Below are positions 16,297 to 25,484 of a DNA stretch of 64,000 bases, one piece after another. The DNA lies in contig OZ243043.1 of assembly GCA_965212075.1 (NCBI GenBank), positions 1 through 64,000 on the forward strand, in the 5' to 3' direction. The notes under the pieces are model-generated. The model had not been told where the DNA came from. It made no database searches and saw nothing but the letters and a program-made list of their open reading frames with translations. The first letter of the stretch is position 1; each line of letters begins with the position of its first letter. The position numbers and the translations under genes were made by a program. Source of the stretch: CBDBUR01 sp965212075. Its GTDB lineage: Bacteria > Pseudomonadota > Alphaproteobacteria > JAPOUT01 > G958296285.

Positions 16297-19100
16297 GGTT
16301 TATTTGTCTTTTCAAATTCGGCGACGGCGCGTGCGTCGCGCGCGGAGAGATCGGGATAGGCGCTGACCGCGCCAACATCAGGCAGGATTTTCCACGAGCG
16401 CGCGCAGCGGCGGCCTTGAGCGATTTTTGGCACGATTCCGATATGCGCAATCTCGTGGAGACGGAACGCCGCTTCGGGGATGGGCTGGGCTTTGACTTCG
16501 CTTTGTGAGGTGATCGCGATTTCGGCAAAATCAATATCACCGACCGCGTTGAGGATGTCGGGATCGCTGATGAAAATTTCAGGCGCGGCTTCCAGCGAAG
16601 AGCCGATGCGTTTTTCTTGGCGTTCAATTTCGAGCGCTGCGACGGTCACTTTGCGCACGGCGCGGATTTTCCCCCATTTTTGCGCGAGCGCTTGATTGCG
16701 CCAAATTTTATCGGGCGCTTCAAAAGTTTCAAGATGAACCGAATGGTTGTCGCCAAAGCGCGCATGCCAGGCTTCTTCTGCGGTGAAGCAGAGGATCGGG
16801 CTGATCCATTTTGTTAAGAAAAGAAAAATTTTATCCAGCACGATGCGGCAGGCGCGCCTTTTGAGGGAGGAGGCCGGATCGCAATAAAGCGCGTCCTTGC
16901 GAATGTCAAAGTAAAAGGAAGATAAATCATTGATCGCAAAGTTTAGGCTTTCTTGAGTCACATATTTGAAATCAAATTTTTGATAGGCAGCGCGGATGTT
17001 TTCGTCAATCTCAGCCAGCCGGTGCAGCATGAATTTTTCCAGCGAGGGCATTTGGTCAAAAGGCAGCTTTTCGTCTTGAGAAAAGCCGTTAAGGTTGCCC
17101 AGCAAAAAGCGCAGCGCATTGCGCAATTTGCGATAGCTGTCTTTTGTTGTCGTGATGATTTCTTCGCCCCAATGGAGATCGTGCTCGTAATCGCTGCGTG
17201 CGACCCAGAGGCGCAATATGTCGCTGCCGGATTCTTGCGCAAACTCATAAGGCGAGACTGCATTGCCCTCCGACTTGGACATTTTGCGCCCGTCCTGATC
17301 GGTGATGAAGCCGTGGGTCAGCACGTTTTGATAGGGCGCGCTGCCTCTGGTGCCGCAGGCTTCGAGCAGGCTTGACTGAAACCAACCGCGATGCTGGTCG
17401 GAACCTTCCAAATAAAGCGAAGCCGGCCAGATCATCTCCGGATTGTTTTCCAAAACAAACGCATGGGTCGCGCCCGATTCAAACCAGACATCAACAATAT
17501 CCTCAATTTTTTGCCATGTCCGCGCATCATGCCCGCTGCCGAGAAAATCTTTGGCGGGGCGATCAAACCAAACATCAGAGCCTCCTTCTTTGATGGCCGC
17601 GACAATGCGCTCATTGACTTTCTCATCGCGTAAAATCTCGCCCTTCTGATTGACGAAAATCGTCAGCGGCACGCCCCAAGCGCGCTGGCGCGAGATCACC
17701 CAATCAGGCCGCGTTTCCACCATCGCGCGCATCCGGTTGCGCGCGCTGGGCGGGTGCCAGTGCACCTGATCAATCGCGGCCAGCGCCTTTTTGCGCAGAT
17801 CATGTTTGTCCATAGAGATAAACCATTGCGGTGTCGCGCGAAATATCACCGGCGTTTTGGAGCGCCAAGAATGTGGATAGCTATGCCGCAATTTGCCGCG
17901 CGCGAGCAATGCACCGCATTCGCTTAACGCGCTGATGACTTTTTTAGCGCCGTCGCCCTTCTCGCCATATTTATCTATCACAGCATAGCCGGTGAAATCC
18001 GGCGCTTCTTTTGTGTAGCGCCCATCACCATCCACCATATCGGGAACTTTGATTTTATGTTTGGTGCATAGATCGTAATCATCGCGGCCATGGCTGGGCG
18101 CGATATGGACAAAGCCGGTGCCGGTCTCGCTGGTGACAAAATCCGCAGGCAGCACCGGCACATCAAAATCATATCCTTTATCTCTTAACGGATGCGCGCA
18201 AATGATCTCGCCGGGATCAATATCTGCGAGCCTCTGCCAAGAGGCAATCTCTGCGGCTTGTTGCACATTCTGCGCGAGCTGGTCAGCGATGATAATTTTT
18301 TTGCCTTGATCTGTTTGATAAAGCCCGTAAGACAGGGTCGGCGAAAAAGCGATCGCGCGATTGCCCGGGATCGTCCAAGGCGTTGTCGTCCAGATGACGA
18401 TATGGGCGTCTTGATATTGGCCTTGCGTGATCGGGAATTTGACCCAGATCGTGTCTGAGGTGATTTCATGATATTCCACTTCCGCTTCGGCGAGCGCGGT
18501 CGTCTCGGCGACCGACCACATGACCGGCTTTAATCCGCGATAGAGCGCGCCGGACATCGCGAATTTGATGAATTCTTGCGCGATGATCGCTTCAGATTGC
18601 GGCGCCATCGTCAGATAGGGCCGATCCCATTCACCCCAGACACCCAGCCTTTTGAACTGATCGCGCTGTCGGTTGATCCATTTTTCGGCAAAGCTGCGGC
18701 AGGCTTTGCGCAGCACTGCGCGCGGGATTTCATCGCGGCTTTTGCCTTTATTTCTGAAATTTTCTTCCACCTTCCATTCAATCGGCAGGCCGTGGCAGTC
18801 CCAGCCCGGAATGTAATGGGCGTTCTTGCCAAGCATCTGCTGCGAGCGATTGACGAAATCTTTTAAAATCTTATTGAGCGCTGTGCCCAAATGAATATCG
18901 CCATTGGCATAGGGCGGGCCGTCGTGGAGAATAAATTTCTCCCGTTCTTGTGAGAGCGCGCGCTGCTGGGCATAGATTTTTTTTTCCTCCCAAAATTTGA
19001 GCAATTTTTGCTCAAGCTGGGGCAGTCCGGCTTTCATCGGGAAATCGGTTTTGGGCAAAAAGAGCGTCTGGCGCCATTTCTTTGAATCTTGATCGGGCAT
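16293..19100 (-). CDS. ileS: Isoleucine-tRNA ligase
   Basis: Charges tRNA-Ile and edits misactivated valine. The 935-residue class I enzyme starts at 19100 (MPDQDSKK); an in-frame extension upstream only shadows ribF. The HIGH box is HLGT (70-73) in PYANGDIHLGTALNK, and KMSKS lies near residue 606 in DGRKMSKSEGN. The editing domain contains WTTTPWTIPGNRA. The C-terminal zinc finger is degenerate: RRCARSWKILPDVG keeps one cysteine and the later CxxC is gone, as in other alphaproteobacterial IleS proteins. ribF lies 4 bases upstream and lspA overlaps the end. Confidence 0.97.
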   Translation of the reverse strand: MPDQDSKKWRQTLFLPKTDFPMKAGLPQLEQKLLKFWEEKKIYAQQRALSQEREKFILHDGPPYANGDIHLGTALNKILKDFVNRSQQMLGKNAHYIPGWDCHGLPIEWKVEENFRNKGKSRDEIPRAVLRKACRSFAEKWINRQRDQFKRLGVWGEWDRPYLTMAPQSEAIIAQEFIKFAMSGALYRGLKPVMWSVAETTALAEAEVEYHEITSDTIWVKFPITQGQYQDAHIVIWTTTPWTIPGNRAIAFSPTLSYGLYQTDQGKKIIIADQLAQNVQQAAEIASWQRLADIDPGEIICAHPLRDKGYDFDVPVLPADFVTSETGTGFVHIAPSHGRDDYDLCTKHKIKVPDMVDGDGRYTKEAPDFTGYAVIDKYGEKGDGAKKVISALSECGALLARGKLRHSYPHSWRSKTPVIFRATPQWFISMDKHDLRKKALAAIDQVHWHPPSARNRMRAMVETRPDWVISRQRAWGVPLTIFVNQKGEILRDEKVNERIVAAIKEGGSDVWFDRPAKDFLGSGHDARTWQKIEDIVDVWFESGATHAFVLENNPEMIWPASLYLEGSDQHRGWFQSSLLEACGTRGSAPYQNVLTHGFITDQDGRKMSKSEGNAVSPYEFAQESGSDILRLWVARSDYEHDLHWGEEIITTTKDSYRKLRNALRFLLGNLNGFSQDEKLPFDQMPSLEKFMLHRLAEIDENIRAAYQKFDFKYVTQESLNFAINDLSSFYFDIRKDALYCDPASSLKRRACRIVLDKIFLFLTKWISPILCFTAEEAWHARFGDNHSVHLETFEAPDKIWRNQALAQKWGKIRAVRKVTVAALEIERQEKRIGSSLEAAPEIFISDPDILNAVGDIDFAEIAITSQSEVKAQPIPEAAFRLHEIAHIGIVPKIAQGRRCARSWKILPDVGAVSAYPDLSARDARAVAEFEKTNKP

Positions 19101-19104
19101 TATA

Positions 19105-20100
19105 TTAAGGCTGGAATTTAAAGATATTTTGAGCGTTGATCTCTTGGCATAATGTCGTTGCGGTTTCGCAATCTTGCGTGATTTGTGCTTTGAGCGCATC
19201 GAGGTTTTCAAAGCGTTTTTCTGCGCGGATGAAATGTAGCGGAAAAACGCGGGTATAAACACCATAAAAATTGCCGCGATAAAAGCCGCCCTGTCCGCCG
19301 AGCAGATGAGCCTCAAGCAGAGGCGCTTTGCCGCCGCCGAAGGTCGGGCGCACGCCGACATTGATGACGGCGTCGTAAGTTTTGCCGCCGATGAGGCAGC
19401 GCGCGGCATAGACGCCAAAAGCGAGCGGCGCGTAATGTTTGAGGGCGAGGTTGAGGGTTGGGAAGCCTAGTTTGCGGCCACGCTGTTCACCGCGCCGCAC
19501 AGGGCCTGCGATTTGCCACCAGCGTCCGAGCAAAAGCGCGGCTTTTTTGACGTCACCTTGGCTAAGCGCGCTGCGTATTGCTGTGGAGGAGATCGCGCCG
19601 TCTTCTTCTTGCACTGGCTTGATGATGTCCACGCCGAAGCCGATTTTTTTTCCGGCGTCAAAAAGAAATTGGGCATCGCCCTGCCGCCTCGCGCCGAAGC
19701 GGAAATTTTCACCGACCGCAATATGGGCTGCGGCCAATTGCCGGTGCAATATATCTTTGACAAAATCGTCCGCCGACAGGCTGGCCAGCTTCCGGTTGAA
19801 GCGCAGATTGAGCAGCAAATCAACCTCCATCAGTCCCATCAATGCGGCTTTGATTTTCACGGGCGTCAGCCGCGCGCGCGGCTGGTCGGGGCGAAAGAAG
19901 TTTCGTGAATGCGGTTCAAAAGTGATGATCGCCAGCGGCGTTTTTTTATCAGCGCTTTTATCAGCGCTTTCCTGCGTGATGGCGGCGGCGGCCTCAATGA
20001 CGGCGCGGTGCCCTCGATGGAGGCCGTCAAAATTGCCGATCGCATAGACCGCGCCTTTGAAAGCGTCGGGCAGGTTATGGGGGTCGCGCAATATCTTCAT
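19105..20100 (-). CDS. ribF: Bifunctional riboflavin kinase/FAD synthetase
   Basis: Makes FMN from riboflavin and then FAD. The 331 residues comprise an N-terminal adenylyltransferase domain with GNFDGLHRGHRAVIEAA and a ISSTAIRSALSQGDV segment, and a C-terminal kinase domain with RGRKLGFPTLNL (about 210-220) and a GVYAAR segment. A 12-base tandem repeat encodes ADKSADKK around residue 50. It is the first gene of the ribF-ileS-lspA run. No FMN riboswitch is seen in the 108 bases upstream. Confidence 0.96.
   Translation of the reverse strand: MKILRDPHNLPDAFKGAVYAIGNFDGLHRGHRAVIEAAAAITQESADKSADKKTPLAIITFEPHSRNFFRPDQPRARLTPVKIKAALMGLMEVDLLLNLRFNRKLASLSADDFVKDILHRQLAAAHIAVGENFRFGARRQGDAQFLFDAGKKIGFGVDIIKPVQEEDGAISSTAIRSALSQGDVKKAALLLGRWWQIAGPVRRGEQRGRKLGFPTLNLALKHYAPLAFGVYAARCLIGGKTYDAVINVGVRPTFGGGKAPLLEAHLLGGQGGFYRGNFYGVYTRVFPLHFIRAEKRFENLDALKAQITQDCETATTLCQEINAQNIFKFQP
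19946..19969 (-). repeat. 12-bp in-frame tandem repeat in ribF
   Basis: Two perfect copies of TTATCAGCGCTT (plus-strand reading) encode the duplicated SADK of RibF. The unit is a multiple of three and sits in a predicted loop of the adenylyltransferase domain. Confidence 0.8.
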
Positions 20101-20124
20101 ATTTTTTTAAGGATTGGAAACCAT

Positions 20125-20153
20125 TTGTCAGAGAGGGATAAGTAATATATAGA
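20125..20153 (+). promoter_or_regulatory. Candidate sigma-70-type promoter for the LolA-like/barrel/MMPL operon
   Basis: A TTGTCA box (20125-20130) is followed after 17 bases by TATAGA (20148-20153) in an AT-rich stretch. This would start transcription near 20160, about 50 bases ahead of the LolA-like gene. It lies in the 108-base gap between ribF and that gene, which read in opposite directions. Only box sequence and spacing support it. Confidence 0.35.
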
Positions 20154-20208
20154 CTTATCTTGACGGCGCACTACCTTATATAGCCGTGAACAAGATGAGA
20201 AAACAAGG

Positions 20209-20982
20209 ATGTCCGTGATTCGCACACGCTTTGTTCTAGCTTTGATGCTTTTATTGGCGAGTTTATCGCCTGCCGCGCTGATGGCGCAGCCGGGGACTGG
20301 CCGCGCGGCGATGCAGGCGGTTTTTGACCAGAGTCGCCTGCACAAGAACCAGTCGGCGGAGGTCAAATTGTCCATTTTGGATCAATCGGGCCGCGAGCGG
20401 GTTCGTTATTTTCGCTATCTTTATAAGGTTTTGCCGGGGCGGACGAAGAGTCTGATCAAGTTTTACAAGCCGCCGACGGTGCGCGGCACTGGCCTGCTCA
20501 ACGATGCCGAAGACGATGCCGAGCAGACCGAGCAATGGATCTATCTGCCCGCGCTCAAGACGGTCAAGAAGCTGAACACCCGCGACAAGCATAAGAGCTT
20601 TATGGGGTCGGACTTCACCAATGCCGATATTTCCGGACGGCAGGTCAATCAAGACCGGCACGTGCTGAAAAAAGATGACGGCAAAATCATCACGATCCTC
20701 TCAACCCCGAAAGATAAAAGCGAGCCCTATGGCCGCATAGAAACGCAGATCATCAAAAAGATCAACGTGCCGCGCCGCGTCATCTTTTACGATCGTCAAA
20801 ATGCCAAATTAAAAACTTTGGAAAATCAAGTCGTGCAAAAAATAGACGGCATGTTCACCGTGATGAAAGCGGTGATGATCAACCACCGCACACAGGGAAA
20901 AAGTCATATCAAAAAGGAAAACTTCAATGTTTCAGCCGCCATTGATGTCAATGAGGTCGGTTTTAAAGGCTTGAAAAGATAA
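20209..20982 (+). CDS. Outer membrane lipoprotein-sorting (LolA-like) protein
   Basis: A 257-residue exported protein with signal peptide 1-26 (ending LMA). The mature part matches the LolA-like 'lipoprotein-sorting' family: it contains RTKSLIKFYKPPTVRGTGLL and a YLPALKTVKKLN segment, typical of periplasmic carriers that bind hydrophobic molecules. It precedes an outer-membrane barrel gene and an MMPL/RND transporter gene on the same strand. The three could form a trans-envelope route for a hydrophobic substrate, which is an inference. A GTG at 20215 has a better-spaced AAGG site than the ATG at 20209, so the start may be two codons later. Confidence 0.8.
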   Translation: MSVIRTRFVLALMLLLASLSPAALMAQPGTGRAAMQAVFDQSRLHKNQSAEVKLSILDQSGRERVRYFRYLYKVLPGRTKSLIKFYKPPTVRGTGLLNDAEDDAEQTEQWIYLPALKTVKKLNTRDKHKSFMGSDFTNADISGRQVNQDRHVLKKDDGKIITILSTPKDKSEPYGRIETQIIKKINVPRRVIFYDRQNAKLKTLENQVVQKIDGMFTVMKAVMINHRTQGKSHIKKENFNVSAAIDVNEVGFKGLKR

Positions 20983-21032
20983 GAAAATTCGGTATAATTA
21001 TTGAATCAGCTATAAGAGAGGAGTGATGAGAG

Positions 21033-22814
21033 ATGAGGATCTTTTTATCTTTTATATTTGCCGCATGGTTTATTTTGACGCCGCAGCTGGCGCAAGCCGC
21101 CGATGATGATGATTTGATCATTTTGGATGAAGACAGCCAGCCGCAAGCGGACTCCAATCAGATTCTAGATTTTCTACAGCGCCATTTTCAGATCTCCGGC
21201 GGCGGGTTTTATGCTGGCGGCGGCAGCGCATTTGAACAGGGCTTCGGCTTCGGCTCGGCTGGCTTTGATTATCCCTTCACTTTTTTTTCGCGCAGAGGCC
21301 GCATATTTGTAGAGGGCGGCTATTCCTACCGAGAGGTTGAGCTGACCTTATCGTTTGAGGAAAGTTTTCCGAATGTCGGTAATGATCAGGCGAGAATTGA
21401 GGCTAGACGAGATGAGCTTGAAGCGACAGATTCAGATTGCGCCCCCGTTAATCCGGATGACGTGGAAATAAGCACTTTTCGCCGCACTTGTGAGTTTAAT
21501 ATCAAAGTGACCGACAGTTCAGGCGAATTGCGCGAAGCCTTTTTGGAATATGAAGTTTTTCCTGATGTTGTTGTCGCCGTTGGCCGCCAGAGGCCGGTCT
21601 GGGGGCAGTTTGATGTTTTTTCTGTGACCAATGCGCTGCTGCCGATTGAGGTGCAAACCCGTCAGTTTGGCTTTTCCAACAATAATTTGCGCTTCCCGCA
21701 AGATGCGGTGATTGTTTCATATTTTCCGACCGAGCGGATTGAGCTTTCGGGTTATTTGTTTTTGCAAACCTCGCTTGACCCGCTGCTGGAAGAAGGCTTG
21801 CGCGGCGGCAATTATAATCTGTTGCGCGATACTGACTTGGTAGACACTGATTTAGTGGCCTGTGATGAGGTGCAAGATCTATCGGGTGTTTCTGATTGCG
21901 AGTTTGAGATCGGGGGTGATTTAGCCGGAGAAGATCGGCTCGGCTATGCTGCCCGCGCTTTATGGCGCACGGATTATGCGACGATCGGATTCACTTTTAA
22001 TCAAGGGCGCTATTCATTGCTGGGCACATTTAACCGCCTGCCCATCGTGTCAAGATTTTGTCGTGATGGTTTAGATTGCGGTGATGATGCGAATTTGATC
22101 GGCTATAATGTTCAAGATCGCTTGATTTTGGGAGAAAGCAGATCCTTTGGTTTTGAGATCTCCATACCGCTTAGAGAATGGACGATCAAAGGTGAGTTCG
22201 TTTATAACCAAAGCCAAACTGATATTGGTGTTTTTACACAACGACGTAGGCAGTGTCCGCCCCAAAATCCCGTGAATGATTGTCAGCCCTTCGATGCTTT
22301 TTTTAATTGGATTGTCCGCGATAATCGCGGGCGCGGCTATGTTGATGTTGATGCCATCATGGTGCAGCTTGGGTTTGATGCGCGCTATGATCGCTGGAAT
22401 TTTGGCTTGAGCATTCTTCTCTTTCAGTCTCTATTGTCGGGTGAGGCTGATCGCGCCAATGATCTTTACAAAGCGGCATTTCCGGGCAACGATTCTCAAT
22501 TAGATGAAGGTGATTTTGATGGCATTCCGCTGCCGACGGTCTATGTCTTTTACGATTTCGGCTTGGAAAAAGAGCATACTGTCGGCCTCGCCGGAGGGTT
22601 TTTGGGCATTGTCGCAGGCGTTAGTGTTTTTTACACCGGCTCCAAATTGTTCAATGAACATTTGAACTGGACCGCCGCGGTGGATTATACGACCAGTTTG
22701 GCGAGCCAATTGATCGCTGACTCCAATGACAATCGTCAAGGCAATGAAGGCTCAACCGAGCTTTCTGAGGAGTTTTCTTTGACCTTTCGCGTCGGTGCGA
22801 CGCTTGAATTTTAG
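21033..22814 (+). CDS. Outer-membrane beta-barrel protein (porin-like)
   Basis: A 593-residue exported protein with signal peptide 1-23 (ending AQA) and a short acidic segment after it. The body alternates hydrophobic and polar residues and is rich in Gly, Tyr and Phe. It ends FRVGATLEF, with the C-terminal Phe expected for barrel assembly. No specific family was recognised; large porin-like proteins of the DUF1302 type sit next to RND transporters in other bacteria, so that group is possible. A GAGAGGAG site precedes the start. It is followed 18 bases later by the MMPL transporter. Confidence 0.72.
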   Translation: MRIFLSFIFAAWFILTPQLAQAADDDDLIILDEDSQPQADSNQILDFLQRHFQISGGGFYAGGGSAFEQGFGFGSAGFDYPFTFFSRRGRIFVEGGYSYREVELTLSFEESFPNVGNDQARIEARRDELEATDSDCAPVNPDDVEISTFRRTCEFNIKVTDSSGELREAFLEYEVFPDVVVAVGRQRPVWGQFDVFSVTNALLPIEVQTRQFGFSNNNLRFPQDAVIVSYFPTERIELSGYLFLQTSLDPLLEEGLRGGNYNLLRDTDLVDTDLVACDEVQDLSGVSDCEFEIGGDLAGEDRLGYAARALWRTDYATIGFTFNQGRYSLLGTFNRLPIVSRFCRDGLDCGDDANLIGYNVQDRLILGESRSFGFEISIPLREWTIKGEFVYNQSQTDIGVFTQRRRQCPPQNPVNDCQPFDAFFNWIVRDNRGRGYVDVDAIMVQLGFDARYDRWNFGLSILLFQSLLSGEADRANDLYKAAFPGNDSQLDEGDFDGIPLPTVYVFYDFGLEKEHTVGLAGGFLGIVAGVSVFYTGSKLFNEHLNWTAAVDYTTSLASQLIADSNDNRQGNEGSTELSEEFSLTFRVGATLEF

Positions 22815-22832
22815 ATTATCTCATAAGCTGTT

Positions 22833-25124
22833 ATGGCCCGACTGAGTAATCGGCTTTGGGTCGGGTTTTTTTGGGCGGCGGCGCTGGTCGTGCTGGTTGC
22901 GCCAGCCTCGCAGTTGAGCTTCAACAATGATGACTGGCTGCCCGCGAGCCACCCTCAGGAAATTTATCTAGATTATCTGGCAGAGCAGTTTGCGCCCGGC
23001 GATGGCTTGGTGATCGCGCTGGATGTGCCGCAGGGTTTTTTCCGCAAAGATGTGATGGCGCGCATTGAGCGTCTTGAGGCCGCGCTTGATGCTGGCTTGG
23101 GCAAAGATTTAATTTCGCGGCGCTCGCCGCTTTCGGCGATGAGGCTGGATGACAATCGGGGCGTCATTGAGGTTGAGAGTTTTTCAGATGCTTTGGCGCG
23201 CGGCGCGTTCAAAGACCTCAAAGCCTATGAGCGCGCTTTTGCGCAGAGCCCCTATGCCGGACGGCTTTTGTCTGATGATCATCGCCTTGCCGCATTGGAT
23301 CTGCGCCTTGACACGCGCGAACAGGCCGCGCGCCGCGCTGGGGTGATTGAGATTGTCCGCGCCGTTTTGGCGCAGGAGGGCTGGCAGGGGCGCTATCATC
23401 TGATCGCGCAAGCCGCGCTCAAAGACGCGATCAACAGCCAGACCCGCGCCGATCTGCCGCTTCTGCTTGCGGGCGCAGCGATGATGCTCGCGGTGTTTTT
23501 ATGGCTGGCACTGGGGCGCTGGATGTCCGCCGCATTTGTTTTTTTGACTGCTGCGGCTGCGGTTTTGGGGAGTCTGTCCATCATTGTTTTGCTTGGCCAT
23601 GATATGACGGCGGTCGCGCTGGTTTTGCCGGTTTTGGCTGGCGTGATCGCTGTGGCGCATGGGCTTCATATTCTCGCGCATCATCGCGATTTGTCCCGTA
23701 AATTTTCTGACGGCGAGCCAAATGATTTTGCGCTGGCGCAAAAGACGATCCGCCGCGTCTGGTGGCCATGTTTTCTTGCCAATCTGACGACGGCGATCGG
23801 CTTGGGCTCATTTGCGGTCTCTGAGCTTTTTCCGCTGCGCAACTTTGGCTGGGATTCGCTCATAACAATGGTGATGCTTTATCTGCTTGTGCTGGCGGCA
23901 TTTTGGTCTTTATTTTGTTTTTTTGGCCCGCAAATCGGGCTTTCATCGCAGAGTCTAGCCTCAAATTTTTTGTCGCGGCTTTTGGCGAGGTTTTTGGCTT
24001 TTTGCCATCGCGCGACCTCGGCCTATCCGGCTGGGATCTGTTTGGCGGTTTTGCTGCTGACGAGTTTTCTCGGTGCGGGGCTGGTGCGGTTTCATACTGA
24101 GACGAATTTTCTCGAAGTTTTTTTCAAACCGGCGAGCCAGATCAGGCAGGATTTTGCGCTTGCCGATCAAAAACTTGGCGGCGCGGGCGCGGTTGATGTG
24201 ATCATCCGGCATGAGGCGCCCGATCATTTCAAGACGCTTCAAGCCTTTGATCACGCGCGCCAGCTTGCTGCGCGGCTCGCTTCTCACGGACAAGTCAATC
24301 ACGCTGAAGCGATGGACATTCCGGTTGGCCAAGCGCATCAGGCTTTCACCGGCAAAAAGGCTTTGCCCGACACCGACAATAAGCTTGCCCAAGAGCTTCT
24401 TTTTCTTGAGCTTTCGCGCAGCGAATCCAAAGACGATATTCTTTCGCCCTATGCGAATTTTGATTATACTGCGACGCGCATTCATCTGCGCACGCCTGAT
24501 CTGGGCAGCGGCGCGATTGCGCGCCTGATTGTTGATGTAGAGACAATTATCGGCATAAAAGCTGTTGAGGCGGCGCAATCTGCGGAAGTATTTTTAACCG
24601 GATTCAATATTTTCGTTCATGCTCTGGGCGAGGAGATATTATCAACGCAGATAGCGAGCTTGGCGCTTTCCGGCATTTTGGTGTTTGTGATTTTTCTGCT
24701 TCAGTTTGGCTGGCGGATTGGGGTGCTGGGGTTTTTATCCAATCTGGTTCCGGTGGTTGCGGTGCTTGGGGTGATTTCTTGGTCGGGGACACCGTTTGAT
24801 TTCACGACGATTTTGGTGGCTTCCATCACTTTGGGTCTGGCTGTGGATGACTCGATTCATTTTTTGCATAGCTGGCGGCGCGCTAGGCGTGAGGGCATGT
24901 CGGCGCTTGCAGCGCGGCGGACGGCGCTCGATCTGACGGGCTGGGCGATTATTTTGACGAGCCTTCTTTTTTGCGCCGGTGCGGCGGTTTTTCTTCTCTC
25001 GGAGCTTGTTCTGCTGATAAAGTTTGCGATTTTTATGATGATCGGCTTGGCGCTTGATCTATTTTCATCTGTGCTGTTTTTGCCGGCTTTGCTTGCCTTT
25101 GCGGCGCGCGATGATATAGACTGA
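22833..25124 (+). CDS. MMPL/RND-family transporter
   Basis: A 763-residue inner-membrane exporter of the RND superfamily. The layout is two repeats, each with one helix, a large periplasmic domain and five more helices: helix 1 near 10-28, loop 35-205, helices 205-390, then helix near 395-415, a second loop and the last helix cluster from about 610. The segment SITLGLAVDDSIHFLHSWRRARREG contains the paired Asp residues expected for proton coupling. It is encoded after a LolA-like carrier and a barrel, which suggests lipid or hopanoid-type export. The substrate is unknown. Confidence 0.88.
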   Translation: MARLSNRLWVGFFWAAALVVLVAPASQLSFNNDDWLPASHPQEIYLDYLAEQFAPGDGLVIALDVPQGFFRKDVMARIERLEAALDAGLGKDLISRRSPLSAMRLDDNRGVIEVESFSDALARGAFKDLKAYERAFAQSPYAGRLLSDDHRLAALDLRLDTREQAARRAGVIEIVRAVLAQEGWQGRYHLIAQAALKDAINSQTRADLPLLLAGAAMMLAVFLWLALGRWMSAAFVFLTAAAAVLGSLSIIVLLGHDMTAVALVLPVLAGVIAVAHGLHILAHHRDLSRKFSDGEPNDFALAQKTIRRVWWPCFLANLTTAIGLGSFAVSELFPLRNFGWDSLITMVMLYLLVLAAFWSLFCFFGPQIGLSSQSLASNFLSRLLARFLAFCHRATSAYPAGICLAVLLLTSFLGAGLVRFHTETNFLEVFFKPASQIRQDFALADQKLGGAGAVDVIIRHEAPDHFKTLQAFDHARQLAARLASHGQVNHAEAMDIPVGQAHQAFTGKKALPDTDNKLAQELLFLELSRSESKDDILSPYANFDYTATRIHLRTPDLGSGAIARLIVDVETIIGIKAVEAAQSAEVFLTGFNIFVHALGEEILSTQIASLALSGILVFVIFLLQFGWRIGVLGFLSNLVPVVAVLGVISWSGTPFDFTTILVASITLGLAVDDSIHFLHSWRRARREGMSALAARRTALDLTGWAIILTSLLFCAGAAVFLLSELVLLIKFAIFMMIGLALDLFSSVLFLPALLAFAARDDID

Positions 25125-25129
25125 GCCGC

Positions 25130-25474
25130 ATGACTTACATCGTTAATGAAAAATGCATTAAGTGCAAATATATGGATTGCGTGGAAGTTTGTCCGGTGGA
25201 TTGCTTTTACGAGGGCGAAAATATGCTGGTCATCCATCCCGATGAGTGCATTGATTGCGGGGTCTGTGTGCCGGAATGTCCGGTGGATGCGATTTTTGCC
25301 GATACCGAGCCGATGGACGATCTTGATAAATGGCTCAAGATCAATACGGATTATGCCGAGAAATGGCCGAACATCACGGTTAAGCGCGATGCGCCGACAG
25401 ATGCGGAGCAATATGAAAATGTTGATGGCAAGTTTGATAAATTCTTTAGCCCCGAACCGGGTGAGGGGGATTAG
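25130..25474 (+). CDS. fdxA: Ferredoxin FdxA (7Fe type)
   Basis: A 114-residue electron carrier. The N-terminal cluster site is CIKCKYMDCVEVCPVDC and the second is CIDCGVCVPECP, together binding one [3Fe-4S] and one [4Fe-4S] cluster as in the FdxA family. The C-terminal NITVKRDAPTDAEQYENVDGK tail is characteristic of that family. It sits 6 bases after the MMPL gene and 11 bases before the carD-like gene. An fdxA-carD pair is common in alphaproteobacteria. Confidence 0.96.
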   Translation: MTYIVNEKCIKCKYMDCVEVCPVDCFYEGENMLVIHPDECIDCGVCVPECPVDAIFADTEPMDDLDKWLKINTDYAEKWPNITVKRDAPTDAEQYENVDGKFDKFFSPEPGEGD

Positions 25475-25484
25475 ACATCCGCAG

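Noticed and set aside
16293..19418. Longer IleS reading with 106 extra N-terminal residues
   Set aside because: The extra part shadows ribF and the protein aligns only from the Met at 19100.
20160..20182. Promoter TTGACG with TATATA
   Set aside because: The boxes are only 11 bases apart, too close for sigma-70. TTGTCA/TATAGA at 20125-20153 fits better.
19105..20208. FMN riboswitch ahead of ribF
   Set aside because: The 108 bases upstream show no conserved RFN element, and the gap is needed for the divergent promoter.
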